Shown: positions 25,060-33,840, counted from the stretch's first letter. The stretch is DNA of 54,570 bases from Bradyrhizobium sp. ARR65 (GCF_000472385.1 NZ_AWZU01000025.1:1-54570); one strand, 5' to 3'. The notes: generated by a model from the letters alone, not told the origin. Translations and numbers: made by a program.

Positions 25060-26883
25060 TCAGCGGAGCACGTTCAGGAGGTCCTGAACCATGCTGTTGG
25101 CCGTCGTGATCACCTTGGTATTCGCCGAATAGGCCTGCTGGGTCACGATCAGCTTCGTGAACTCGTCGGCGATGTCGGTGTTCGATCCCTCCAGCGACGA
25201 GCCGCTAATCTTGCCCGAGGCGCCCGTGATCGCCGCCCCCGACTCGGTGGTGGCCGCGTAAGCGCCGCCATCCATCGCCTTGAGGTAGTTGGTGCCGTTG
25301 AAGTGCGACAGCGTCACCGCGGCGAGGTCGACGTTCTGTCCGTTGGAGAACGTGCCGACCACGATGCCGTTGTTATCGATGGCGACCGACTGCAACTGGC
25401 CGGCGGCGAAACCGTTCTGCTGGATCTGGTTGATGGTCGCCGCACCGCTCGAACTCGCATATTGCGTCAATGCACCAGAGGCGATGTTCATCGTGAGATT
25501 GCCCAGGGCTTGCCCGTCCACGGCTACGCCGGGAATTGTGATCGCCGACCCCGTGGGCGAGACCAGCGCGCCGTTGGCGTTGAATACGAAATTCGTGCCG
25601 ACATTGACCCAGGCCGTCTGATTTCCGGTCGCGGTGGTGCTGGTCTGATAGAACAGGTTCCAGGTGTCCTGATGGCCGGCACCAAGTGATGCGCTGTCGG
25701 TCATGGCCCAGCGCAATTGCAGGTTCACGGGCGTGCCCGCCGCATTGTAGGTCGTCACCGCGCCGCCGCTAATGGACTCGTTGGTGAAGGCGGTCAGGTC
25801 GTTGGCGGTAACGACACCCGTTCCGACGTTGGTGCCCGGCGCACGCGCCTGCGTGATCGGTGGCGCGCCCAAGCCGAGCCCCTGGAGGGCGGTCGTGGAG
25901 TTGGCCGTGGCACCCGTTGGGACAGAGATGTTCAGGTCCTGCGCGGTGCCGGTGTGCAGGGTGATTTTGCCACCCGAGATACTAGCCGCTCCTCCGGTGA
26001 TCGCTGAAATCTTGTTGAGCAGCGCTTGCACATTGTCGGTGATGTTAAGCTGGTTTCCGGTAGCCCCGGTAGCGACGAAATTGATAGTGACGCCATTGAC
26101 GGTGATGCTGTCGCCAGCAGCGAAGCCCGCCGACAGCGAGTCGCTGCCGGCTGTGCCCGACAGTGCTGTATTGGCGGTAACCGGGTTTCCCGCCTGGTTC
26201 GTGAGTGCAGTGCCGGTCTTGGAGGCGTCGACCGGCGGCGCCGGCGAACCGACCGGCAGGGGATTGGAAGCGAAGTCGGAGGGGTTGATACCGCCCGCCG
26301 CCGTGATCGTACCAGCCAGCCCCGAAGTGCTGGCCTGCGTTTTCGGCACTTTCGGAAGATTCGCCGCGTATTGAACGGCGGTCGTCGCCTGGGCCGGAAT
26401 GAAGTTGTTGTCGAAGTGCAGCACCTGCGGCACGTTGCCGGTCGGATTGCCGGTCTTGGGGTCGACCGTGTAACCCATCAGGTAGTAGCCTGCGGCGTTG
26501 ACCAGGTTGCCGTTGGCATTGATCTGGAAATCGCCGCGACGGGTGTAGTAGGTCACGCCGTCGAACACCGGCTGGTTGTCGGTGATGGAGGTCGGCTTCT
26601 GCACATTGAAGAAGCCATCGCCGTTGATCGCCATATTGGTGGCGACGGTGGAGTTCGAAACCGTGCCCTGGGTGGTGATGGTCGACTGCGAGAAGGCGGT
26701 GACGCCGCCGGCGACCTGCTTGCTCGGCGAGGTGGCGTTCGGAATGAGGTCTTCGAAGCTGGTGCCGATGCCCTTGTAACCGATGGTCGAGGCGTTGGCG
26801 ATGTTGCCGGAGATGTTCTGCAGCGCAAAGGATTGCGCCTGCAGGCCGCTGACCGACGTATTCAAAGCGTCGAAGATACCCAT
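25060..26883 (-). CDS. flgE: Flagellar hook protein FlgE
   Basis: The 607-residue hook subunit starts MGIFDALNTSVSGLQAQSFA and has the ISGNIANASTIGYKGIGT motif near residue 24. It ends with the family's FTKLIVTQQAYSANTKVITT segment and a DLLNVLR tail. It is longer than the roughly 400 residues typical of enteric FlgE. The extra mass includes a module at about residues 235-345 (GTAGSDSLSAGFAAGDSITV, ITDNVQALLNKISAITGG) closely matching the FlgL and flagellin modules. It is first in flgE-flgK-flgL, with a consensus sigma-54 promoter 66-81 bases upstream. Confidence 0.95.
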   Translation of the reverse strand: MGIFDALNTSVSGLQAQSFALQNISGNIANASTIGYKGIGTSFEDLIPNATSPSKQVAGGVTAFSQSTITTQGTVSNSTVATNMAINGDGFFNVQKPTSITDNQPVFDGVTYYTRRGDFQINANGNLVNAAGYYLMGYTVDPKTGNPTGNVPQVLHFDNNFIPAQATTAVQYAANLPKVPKTQASTSGLAGTITAAGGINPSDFASNPLPVGSPAPPVDASKTGTALTNQAGNPVTANTALSGTAGSDSLSAGFAAGDSITVNGVTINFVATGATGNQLNITDNVQALLNKISAITGGAASISGGKITLHTGTAQDLNISVPTGATANSTTALQGLGLGAPPITQARAPGTNVGTGVVTANDLTAFTNESISGGAVTTYNAAGTPVNLQLRWAMTDSASLGAGHQDTWNLFYQTSTTATGNQTAWVNVGTNFVFNANGALVSPTGSAITIPGVAVDGQALGNLTMNIASGALTQYASSSGAATINQIQQNGFAAGQLQSVAIDNNGIVVGTFSNGQNVDLAAVTLSHFNGTNYLKAMDGGAYAATTESGAAITGASGKISGSSLEGSNTDIADEFTKLIVTQQAYSANTKVITTANSMVQDLLNVLR

Positions 26884-26948
26884 ACGATTGTCTCCACATT
26901 CGATTCCTTCGGCGAGGCGCGCGCCCCGCCGCGATCCGTGAAAACCAT

Positions 26949-26964
26949 CGCAAGCGTTGTGCCA
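26949..26964 (-). promoter_or_regulatory. Sigma-54 promoter upstream of flgE
   Basis: Minus-strand TGGCACAACGCTTGCG is a full match to TGGCAC-N5-TTGC, with GG and GC exactly 10 bases apart. It ends 65 bases before the flgE ATG. No competing promoter was noted in 26884-27172. That gap also holds a perfect 9-base inverted repeat, GTTCGCCTC (27113-27121) with GAGGCGAAC (27134-27142), which may end the msrB transcript. Confidence 0.85.
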
Positions 26965-27172
26965 GATTGGAAAATGCCCTCACATCAGAGGCTTAGGCAA
27001 AAGACAGCCGTCCGCGAACCGGCGCGGAATTGCCGGGCGGGCAACTATTGCCGGGCAACCGGCAACCTGTTCACGCAAACAAGCGCCCTGACCTTGAGCT
27101 AGGTGACGAGCAGTTCGCCTCCGTTGAACGGATGAGGCGAACCAACCAGGCGAAAAATTACGGAAAATGATC

Positions 27173-27673
27173 TCAGGTCGCGGACGGCGCGGCTGGGTGA
27201 AACACGAGCGCGAGGCCGTCCATGCAATAGCGCAGGCCGGTGGGCTTGGGCCCATCATCGAACACGTGGCCGAGGTGGCCGCCGCAGCGGCGGCAATGTA
27301 CTTCGGTCCGCACCATGCCGAAGGTGCGATCCTCCGTGGTGCCGACCGCATTGTCCAACGGCTTGTAGAAGCTCGGCCAGCCGGTGCCGCTCTCGAATTT
27401 GGTGTCTGAGGAAAACAGCGGCAGGTCGCAGCCGGCGCAGGCAAAGATCCCCTTGCGGTGCTCTTTCAATAGCGGGCTCGACCAAGCACGCTCGGTGCCC
27501 TGGTTGCGCAGGATTTCGTATTGCTGCGGCGTGAGCTGGGCGCGCCACTCCGCATCCGTCTTTTCGATTTCGAATTTCTCGGCAGCGCGCGCCGGCGAGG
27601 TCTGCAGCCAGCGCAATGTTGCAAGGCCGAACAAGCCGGCGACGGACGTCAGCAGAAAGCGGCGGTCAGGCAT
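27173..27673 (-). CDS. msrB: Exported peptide-methionine (R)-S-oxide reductase MsrB
   Basis: The 166-residue protein opens with a twin-arginine-like signal (MPDRRFLLTSVAGLFGLATL, cleavage near SPARA), so it should act in the periplasm. The MsrB domain shows zinc cysteines CAGC (near residue 80) and CRRC (near 128), GTGWPSFYKPL and the catalytic cysteine in RYCMDG near the end. MsrB reduces methionine-R-sulfoxide in oxidised proteins. GGAG precedes ATG 27673. It lies upstream of the hook operon on the same strand but is separated by 290 bases and the sigma-54 promoter, so shared regulation is unlikely. Confidence 0.93.
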   Translation of the reverse strand: MPDRRFLLTSVAGLFGLATLRWLQTSPARAAEKFEIEKTDAEWRAQLTPQQYEILRNQGTERAWSSPLLKEHRKGIFACAGCDLPLFSSDTKFESGTGWPSFYKPLDNAVGTTEDRTFGMVRTEVHCRRCGGHLGHVFDDGPKPTGLRYCMDGLALVFHPAAPSAT

Positions 27674-27804
27674 CGGGGTCTCCGCAATAACAGGAATCCG
27701 CAATTCTTCGCCGTGAAATACGGGGCGCCGCGTCGGAAGTTACACCCGATCGCACTGATGATTCTCACATTCGTGCGAGCGCGGCCCGTCGCGCACCGAA
27801 TGCC

Positions 27805-29253
27805 CTATCTTCCCTCGACCTCGCTGCGCTGCGGTTCTGCGGGGCGCGGCTGCCCGGAACGGACGACCGCCGACCGGGAGCGCCGGGGCGATGAACGCTC
27901 CCCGGCCTGGCGATTGGCCTCGGCGATCCGGGCCTCGCGCAGCCGATCCTGGATCCGCACGCGCTCCCGATGACGGGCCAGCGCGCCGGCCGCCGCCGAT
28001 CTCCCTCGCCGCCACAGTCCGACCGCGTAGCCCGCCACCCGGCCTGTGGGGCCGCCGGCCCACACCAGCTCAAACGGCGAAAACAACCGCCAGCGTTCGT
28101 CGCCCCACAGAATGCTGCGCGCGATCAGCAGTCCGGCAATGGCCGAGGTGTTCAATCCTTGCCAGCCAAAACCGCTTGCCACCCAAAGGCCTTTGCGCAG
28201 CTCACCGATCTGCGGCATGCCGTGCACGGTCTGGCCAACCGCCCCGCCCCACATCTGTGCGATCTCAACCGCATCCAGCTTCGGAAAGATAGTTCGGATG
28301 CGGCGCTGGATGGCGCCGGCAAAGCGCTGCGGCCGCGCCGCCCAGGTGGTTTCAGGGCTAACCCACATCAGGCGGTCGCCGCCAACGATGCGAAAATGAT
28401 CGATGCCGTCGCTGTCGACGACCGATCCCTTGAAGGCGATGACGTCGGCCAGACGCTCGCCGAGCGGTGCGGTCACGCCGGCATAGCGCCACACCGGCAA
28501 CAGCGTCGCCGATAGCCGCCGTGCCGTCGCCCCCAGATGCACATTGCCGGCTAGCACAATGTGGCCGGCGCGGAGCCGCGCCGAGGGCGTGACGATGCGC
28601 TTGCGAACGCCTGATGAATCGACGCTGACGACCGGCGTGTCCTCGAAGATGCGCGCGCCGGCGCGCCGGGCCATCGTCGCCAGTCCGAACAGATATTTGC
28701 GTCCATCGATCTGGAACGCTTTCGGATAATACACGCCGTGGAAGTAACGGTCGGTCTTGAGCTGTTCGCGGACGCGATCGACCTGCCAGCCCTCCACCTC
28801 CGTGTCGATATCCTCGCTCAGCATCTGCAGTCGGCTGATCAGCCGATCGCCGGCATCGACATTGGAGACCTCGAGCACGCCCTCGCTGAAACCGATGCCC
28901 GGCATCAATTCTTCGGTGGCATTGGCGCGAACATACTCGGCCCCCTCCTTCGAGAGCGCCCAAAGCGCGCGGGTGCTCTCGAAACCGACCCGCTCGATCA
29001 AGTCGCCGACCGGTAAGCTGAAACCGGGCATCACCGTGCCGAGTTGATGGCCGGAGGCGCCCCAGCCGACATGACGGCCTTCGAGCACGGCGACGCTTGC
29101 CCCGAGCCGCGCGCATTCCAGTGCGACCGTCAGCCCGGCGAGGCCGGCGCCAACCACGCAGATGTCGACATCAAGATCAAAGGTCAGCCGTCGGCGCTCC
29201 TGCGGCGCGGCAATGTCGGGGGCACCTGTCGGGGTTGTAGAGGTCTCGTTCAT
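27805..29253 (-). CDS. FAD-dependent oxidoreductase (DAO family)
   Basis: The 482-residue protein has the FAD-binding VVGAGLAGLTVALE near residue 34 and EGRHVGWGASGHQLGTVMPG near 57, the region typical of glycine oxidase and gamma-glutamylputrescine oxidase relatives. The C-terminal flavin segment is WVASGFGWQGLNTSAIAG near 355. Such enzymes oxidise amines or amino acids and give peroxide. The last 60 residues are Arg/Ala/Ser-rich (RIQDRLREARIAEANRQAGE and beyond) and unlike the family; the gene may read into intergenic repeat-like sequence. The substrate is unknown. It is divergent from the SixA-like phosphatase. Confidence 0.85.
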   Translation of the reverse strand: MNETSTTPTGAPDIAAPQERRRLTFDLDVDICVVGAGLAGLTVALECARLGASVAVLEGRHVGWGASGHQLGTVMPGFSLPVGDLIERVGFESTRALWALSKEGAEYVRANATEELMPGIGFSEGVLEVSNVDAGDRLISRLQMLSEDIDTEVEGWQVDRVREQLKTDRYFHGVYYPKAFQIDGRKYLFGLATMARRAGARIFEDTPVVSVDSSGVRKRIVTPSARLRAGHIVLAGNVHLGATARRLSATLLPVWRYAGVTAPLGERLADVIAFKGSVVDSDGIDHFRIVGGDRLMWVSPETTWAARPQRFAGAIQRRIRTIFPKLDAVEIAQMWGGAVGQTVHGMPQIGELRKGLWVASGFGWQGLNTSAIAGLLIARSILWGDERWRLFSPFELVWAGGPTGRVAGYAVGLWRRGRSAAAGALARHRERVRIQDRLREARIAEANRQAGERSSPRRSRSAVVRSGQPRPAEPQRSEVEGR

Positions 29254-29348
29254 GTCGTTTTCTTAAGTAGCCTTCGCGTCCTTGTCACCTTGTCCTAGAT
29301 AACGGCCTGTACATTAATGGGGCCGAACCGAATCGAGATCTTAAGCCC

Positions 29349-29891
29349 ATGCGCCGTTTGATGCTGCTGCGGCACGCCAAGACCGAATCCGATGCGCCAT
29401 CGGGCCGGGATCAGGACCGCCGCCTCGAGGACCGCGGCCTGCGCGACGCCGCCGAGATCGGCGGCTGGATCGGTCGGCATCCGCCGTTCCCGGATTGCGT
29501 CTTGGTGTCGCCGGCCGTGCGCGCCCAGCAGACCTGGGACATCGCCTGGGCGGCCATGAAGGGGCTGGTCCCGCCGCCGCTGGTGGAATCGGTCCCGGAA
29601 CTCTACGGCGCCGACGCGACCGAGCTTCTGCACGCCATTCGCATGGCCTCCGTCTCCGATCCGAAGCGGCTGATGCTAGTCGGGCACAATCCGGGCATGC
29701 ACGAGCTTGCGCTGGCGCTCACCGGTGGCGGCGATGCTGCGGGTCGCAAGGCGCTGACCGACAATCTACCGACTGCGGGCCTTGCCGTCTTCGACTTCGC
29801 AACCGTGGATTGGGACGACGTGGGATTCCACCGCGGCAAGCTCGTGCTCTTTGTCAGCCCCAAACTGTTGAAGCAGGCCTCGAGCGACTAG
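29349..29891 (+). CDS. SixA-type histidine phosphatase
   Basis: The 180-residue protein has the phosphohistidine-forming motif LLRHAKTES (residues 6-14), a second SPAVRAQQTW near residue 54 and VGHNPGMHELA near 111, which complete the RHG-family active site. SixA in E. coli dephosphorylates histidine on phosphorelay or phosphotransfer proteins. Relatives in alphaproteobacteria are common but mostly uncharacterised. There is no signal peptide, so it is cytosolic. It stands as a single gene before the universal stress protein. Confidence 0.9.
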   Translation: MRRLMLLRHAKTESDAPSGRDQDRRLEDRGLRDAAEIGGWIGRHPPFPDCVLVSPAVRAQQTWDIAWAAMKGLVPPPLVESVPELYGADATELLHAIRMASVSDPKRLMLVGHNPGMHELALALTGGGDAAGRKALTDNLPTAGLAVFDFATVDWDDVGFHRGKLVLFVSPKLLKQASSD

Positions 29892-29930
29892 CCGGCTTCG
29901 CCACCCGGATTTCCTGGAGCGTCACCGTCT

Positions 29931-29955
29931 CGGAAAACCGGTATCCACTTTTCCG
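29931..29955. repeat. Short dispersed inverted repeat
   Basis: CGGAAAA (29931-29937) and TTTTCCG (29949-29955) flank an 11-base loop, followed by GATCATGCTC. The text resembles a short intergenic element very common in Rhizobiales; I recall this rather than having searched it. Confidence 0.5.
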
Positions 29956-30027
29956 GATCATGCTCTAAAGGCGGAGCACACCTACGCTCCATTCGTGCTA
30001 GTCTGGTCGGCACATACGGAGGCGCAG

Positions 30028-30453
30028 ATGTTCAAGTCCATCCTCGTGCCGATCGATCTTGCCGACACCGATCTGGCGAAACCCGCCATCGCCACAGCGG
30101 CCACGCTGGCGAATACCTGGAACGGTACTGTGCGGCTGCTCAATGTCCTGCCGATGACACCGGTGATGCTGGCCGAGTATGTGCCGGCGGATTTCGACAT
30201 CCAGCAGCGCCAGGCCTCGGAAGAGGCCCTTACGATCGTGGCGCGCGAGTCCGGTATCGAGCCGTCGCGGATCTCCACCGTGGTGCGGCAGGGCGGCATC
30301 TATCACGAGATCCTGGAAGAGGCCGCCGCCATCCATGCCGACCTGATCGTGATGACCTCGCACCGGCCGGCCATGCGTACCTATTTTCTCGGCTCCAACG
30401 CCGGCCATGTCGTGCGTTACGCCAAATGCTCGGTGCTGGTGGTGCGACATTAG
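30028..30453 (+). CDS. Universal stress protein (UspA family)
   Basis: The 141-residue single Usp domain starts MFKSILVPIDLADTDLAKPA and ends with the nucleotide-loop region FLGSNAGHVVRYAKCSVLVV (G-x2-x-G spacing partly kept) and VVRH. Usp proteins are small cytosolic stress factors, some binding ATP. ATG 30028 was chosen because ACGGAGG precedes it and the family begins here. No stress-type promoter was seen upstream. It is a lone gene after the phosphatase. Confidence 0.92.
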   Translation: MFKSILVPIDLADTDLAKPAIATAATLANTWNGTVRLLNVLPMTPVMLAEYVPADFDIQQRQASEEALTIVARESGIEPSRISTVVRQGGIYHEILEEAAAIHADLIVMTSHRPAMRTYFLGSNAGHVVRYAKCSVLVVRH

Positions 30454-30779
30454 AGATGACCACGTGAGGTGAACGGAGATCGGCGCCGTCTCGCCACATT
30501 CGGGCGTGATGATGCCGATCAAGCAAGCCCAAACTCGCTGCAGAGGAGCCTATTCGGGGCCGGGAGGCAGTTGGACGTGATGGCTGCAAGTACGTTACGC
30601 GCGCGGACGAGACGTCAGTGGCCGATTGTGCGATGCGCCAATCGGTATCCTCATCGTAGCGCAACAAGCGTGAACCTCGCCCCCAAAGAGCGCTCCGCGC
30701 TCGCCAGATGGCCATTGCAGCCCATGGCTGAGGACGCGCAAGCGTCCCCTCTGACAAAACGAAACCGGAATTGTCCCGA

Positions 30780-30820
30780 CGCGCGGCACACGATCGCAGC
30801 GAGCGATCATGTGCCGCGCG
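30780..30820. promoter_or_regulatory. Long perfect-but-one hairpin upstream of the PQQ dehydrogenase
   Basis: GCGCGGCACACGATCGC (30781-30797) pairs with GCGATCATGTGCCGCGC (30803-30819) with one mismatch; the outer C30780/G30820 also pairs, giving an 18-position stem with a 5-base loop. It ends 50 bases before the dehydrogenase ATG and could be an operator or the upstream transcript's terminator. The rest of 30454-30870 shows no gene. Confidence 0.5.
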
Positions 30821-30870
30821 TTAAGGCAATGCAGTGAGCAGTGCAAAAAACGAAATGGGAGGAAGTCGCT

Positions 30871-32586
30871 ATGAAGGCATGGTGGAGCTATTTTTGTTTA
30901 CCTGTTGCCGTGGCCGCGACGCTTGCAGCGCCGTCAGCCTTTGCCCAATCGGTGGATACTGCGCGCATTGAAGCCGGTGGCCAGAATGATTGGCTGACCT
31001 ATCACGGTTCCTACAAGTCCTATCATTACAGTCCGCTGGCCCAGATCAACACCGGCAATGTCGGCGACCTCAGCGTTGCCTGGATTCATATTCCGGGACG
31101 GTCCACCCGGGGCCTGCAATCGATGCCGCTGGTCGCCGACGGCGTCCTCTACTACACGGGCTCCTATAGCCGGGTCTTTGCGCTGAACGGCGCCACCGGT
31201 GAGGTGATCTGGTCCTATTTCCCGGAACTGGACGAGGCGCTGATCGCGCGCCAAACCCACTCCCCCTATAATCGCGGCGTCGCGATCGGCGACGGCAAGG
31301 TCTATGTCGGCACCATGGACGGCCGGCTGATCGCGCTCGATATGAAGACCGGAAAAGTCGCGTGGGACACCAAGCTGATCGATTCCCAGAAGCTGACGGT
31401 CGGATTCACCGGCGCGCCACTATTTGCCAAGGGCACCGTCATCATCGGTGCGCAGGGCGGCGAATGGCCGGGCCGCGGGCCGATCTTTGCGGTCGACGCA
31501 GCGACCGGAAAGAAGAAATGGGAATTCCTCACGGTTGCCGGCACCGACGAAGCCATGAAGACCTGGGGCAGCGACTCCTGGCGCACCGGCGGAGGCGGCG
31601 GCTGGATGCCCGGCACCTACGATCCGGAGACCAACACCATTCTGTGGGGTACCGCCAACCCGGCGCCGCTCTATGATTGGTCGGGCCCCGACTACAAGAC
31701 GCAGGGCGCGCGTCCCGGCGACAACCTCTATACCTCCTCGGTGCTCGGCCTCGACATCGATACTGGCAAGTTGAAGTTCTATCATCAGGAATTGCCGCAC
31801 GATGCGTGGGATTTCGACAGCGCGGTCGGCGAATTCGTGATGCTCGATCGGGACGGGCAGAAGTATGTGGTGCATCCCAACAAGAGCGGATACATCTTCG
31901 TCTATGACCGCAATCTGGGTGTCAAGAACGTCTGGCGGATCACGCAGAACAGCAACTTCGTCAAGAACATCGATCCCAAGACGGGCGAGTTGATCGGCCG
32001 TCGCGACTTCACGGCCGGCAAGGTCTCCGAGCCCCTGTGCCCGCACATTTCCGGCGGCGTGAGCTGGAACTCCGGCTCCTACAATCCCAAGACGGGCCTT
32101 TACTACAAGCTCGGCCAGGAATGGTGCATGACGCTCGAGGTCATGAAGACGACTCCGATCGTTGCCCCTCAGGCCCAGCTCAACATCGGCGCCGACTTCA
32201 AGATCGCGCCGCCGCCGAGCGGCGAGATCTACGGCCATCTCGACGCGCGCGATCCCATCACGGGCGCCAAGAAGTGGGAAGTCCGCTTCCCCGAGCCGCC
32301 GCTTGGCAGCGTGCTGTCGACCGGAGGCAATCTGGTGTTCGTACCCGACTCGCGCGGCACCGTGCACGCCTATGATGCCGACAGCGGGACCGAGCTGTGG
32401 AACCATTCCGACGGCACCGGCCACCAAGGCGGCATCATCAGCTACGCCGTCAACGGCAAGCAATACATCGCGGTGGTTGCGGGCTTCGGCGGCATGGCGT
32501 CGGACGACTATGCGCCGACTTTCGGCGGCGTTTACAAGAGCATGCCGCGCGACGACGGCGCGCTCGTTGTCTACAGCCTGAAGTAA
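30871..32586 (+). CDS. Periplasmic PQQ-dependent alcohol dehydrogenase, probably lanthanide type
   Basis: The 571-residue protein has a signal peptide (cleavage after AFA, residue 25) and the eight-bladed quinoprotein propeller with W-motif repeats (GEVIWSY, GKVAWDT, GKKKWEF). Active-site elements: metal-ligand glutamate in GGEWPGRG near residue 204, asparagine in GTANPAPLYDW near 265, and the catalytic aspartate in LPHDAWDFDS near 308. The aspartate two residues later (DFD) is the feature distinguishing lanthanide XoxF/PedH enzymes from calcium MxaF. The adjacent-cysteine pair usual in this family is absent (THSPYNRG at that place). AGGAGG precedes ATG 30871. Genes for a cytochrome and an XoxJ-like protein follow. 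Confidence 0.9.
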   Translation: MKAWWSYFCLPVAVAATLAAPSAFAQSVDTARIEAGGQNDWLTYHGSYKSYHYSPLAQINTGNVGDLSVAWIHIPGRSTRGLQSMPLVADGVLYYTGSYSRVFALNGATGEVIWSYFPELDEALIARQTHSPYNRGVAIGDGKVYVGTMDGRLIALDMKTGKVAWDTKLIDSQKLTVGFTGAPLFAKGTVIIGAQGGEWPGRGPIFAVDAATGKKKWEFLTVAGTDEAMKTWGSDSWRTGGGGGWMPGTYDPETNTILWGTANPAPLYDWSGPDYKTQGARPGDNLYTSSVLGLDIDTGKLKFYHQELPHDAWDFDSAVGEFVMLDRDGQKYVVHPNKSGYIFVYDRNLGVKNVWRITQNSNFVKNIDPKTGELIGRRDFTAGKVSEPLCPHISGGVSWNSGSYNPKTGLYYKLGQEWCMTLEVMKTTPIVAPQAQLNIGADFKIAPPPSGEIYGHLDARDPITGAKKWEVRFPEPPLGSVLSTGGNLVFVPDSRGTVHAYDADSGTELWNHSDGTGHQGGIISYAVNGKQYIAVVAGFGGMASDDYAPTFGGVYKSMPRDDGALVVYSLK

Positions 32587-32607
32587 GGCGATCTCCGCGA
32601 TACCGGC

Positions 32608-32635
32608 CGGGGAGCGGACACAAGGCCCCTCCCCG
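32608..32635 (+). terminator. Hairpin between the dehydrogenase and cytochrome genes
   Basis: CGGGGAG (32608-32614) pairs with CTCCCCG (32629-32635), followed by a weak TGCCCTTTACG tail, 22 bases after the dehydrogenase stop. It may partly end transcription and set a higher level for the first gene. Weak evidence. Confidence 0.35.
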
Positions 32636-32680
32636 TGCCCTTTACGTCCTGATGTGCCTTTTTAAATGGACTTGCGCTTC

Positions 32681-33031
32681 ATGAAATCGAACCTCGGCAT
32701 CATGGTCTTGCCGTCGGCGCTGCTCGCAGCTTTGCTGGCATGCGCCGTGCCGGCGCGCGCCCAGCAGCCCCCCGCCCCCCCGTCCGAGAACGCACCCATG
32801 GACGTCGAGCAGTTGTTCGCGACGACCTGCGGCTGGTGTCACTCCGATGGCGGCCGCGCGGCCGGCAAGGGGCCGCAGCTCATGAACACACAGCGGGACG
32901 ATGAGTTTATTCGCGACCGCATCAAGAACGGCAAGCCGGGCGCGATGCCTGCCTTCGGCGGAATGTTCACCGATGCGCAGATCGATGAGATCATCAAGTA
33001 CATCCGGTCACTGAAGCCGCGCGAAGGATGA
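32681..33031 (+). CDS. c-type cytochrome, electron acceptor of the PQQ dehydrogenase
   Basis: The protein has a signal peptide (MKSNLGIMVLPSALLAALLA, cleavage after ARA), a Pro-rich linker, one heme site CGWCH near residue 52 and the distal methionine in GAMPAFGG near residue 88. It ends with a helix typical of class I cytochromes c (AQIDEIIKYIRSL). By position it is an XoxG-like acceptor taking electrons from the dehydrogenase. ATG 32666 would add five residues; neither start has a clear ribosome site. Its stop (TGA 33029-33031) lies just before the next gene. Confidence 0.9.
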   Translation: MKSNLGIMVLPSALLAALLACAVPARAQQPPAPPSENAPMDVEQLFATTCGWCHSDGGRAAGKGPQLMNTQRDDEFIRDRIKNGKPGAMPAFGGMFTDAQIDEIIKYIRSLKPREG

Positions 33032-33069
33032 GGCGCCGCGTGCAAATCCGTTCGCGCGAGGGATACGGA

Positions 33070-33840
33070 ATGACAAGAATCCTCCCGCTCGTGGTCGTCG
33101 CCGTCGTCATCGCGTTGATGGGGCCGACGCGGGCGCGATCGCTCGATAGCATCCGCTCATACGGAGAGATTGGGCTGTGCGCCCATCCCAACTCGCTTCC
33201 CTTCGCCAGCAAGGCGGGTGACCCTCCGGGATTTCAGATCGAATTGGCACGGGCACTCGCCCACGAGCTCGGCGTCTCCTTGCGGCTCGACTGGATCATC
33301 ACACAGTACCAGATGCGGAGCGCCGGCTGCGACATCGTTCTGGATGTCATCGCCGATCGCGAAGCGCAAGGCGAGACCAATTTGCGGATATCAAAGCCCT
33401 ATTACCGCACCGGCGTCGCGCTGGCCGTGCCGACCGACAGCAAGCTCACGTCGTTCAAGAGCCTCGACGCGCACACCAAGGTCGGGGTCCAGGTCGGGTC
33501 CGTCGCCGCGATGATCATCGGTCAGCGGCATGTGCCGACATCGACCTTCGGGTTCGAGGTCGACAGCCTGGACGCGCTCGCCAATCATGAGATCGACGCG
33601 GCGGCGGTGACGCCAACTGTGGCGAGCTATTACAATCTGACGCATCCGGACAAGGCGCTCCGCATCCTCGACCGAGACGAGAGCGTTGCGGACCTCAACT
33701 GGAATGTCGCCGTCGGCATGGTCCGCCCCGACGACAGTCTGCGCGATGCCATCAATCAAGCGCTGGAACGGCTGCAGGCAGACGGCACGATCGAGCGAAT
33801 ATACCGGCGCTACGGCGTCGTGCTGCAATCGCCGAGATAA
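33070..33840 (+). CDS. XoxJ-like periplasmic substrate-binding protein
   Basis: The 256-residue protein has a signal peptide (TRILPLVVVAVVIALMGPTRA) and a SBP_bac_3-type fold: LCAHPNSLPFASKAGDPPGF near residue 36, GFQIELARALAHELGV, DIVLDVIADREAQGETN near 93, and DGTIERIYRRYGV at the end. Proteins of this type (MxaJ, XoxJ) accompany PQQ methanol/ethanol dehydrogenases and help activate them. No transporter genes follow, which supports that role over nutrient uptake. ATG 33070 was chosen for the signal peptide and its GAGGG site; an ATG at 33028 would overlap the cytochrome stop. Confidence 0.85.
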   Translation: MTRILPLVVVAVVIALMGPTRARSLDSIRSYGEIGLCAHPNSLPFASKAGDPPGFQIELARALAHELGVSLRLDWIITQYQMRSAGCDIVLDVIADREAQGETNLRISKPYYRTGVALAVPTDSKLTSFKSLDAHTKVGVQVGSVAAMIIGQRHVPTSTFGFEVDSLDALANHEIDAAAVTPTVASYYNLTHPDKALRILDRDESVADLNWNVAVGMVRPDDSLRDAINQALERLQADGTIERIYRRYGVVLQSPR

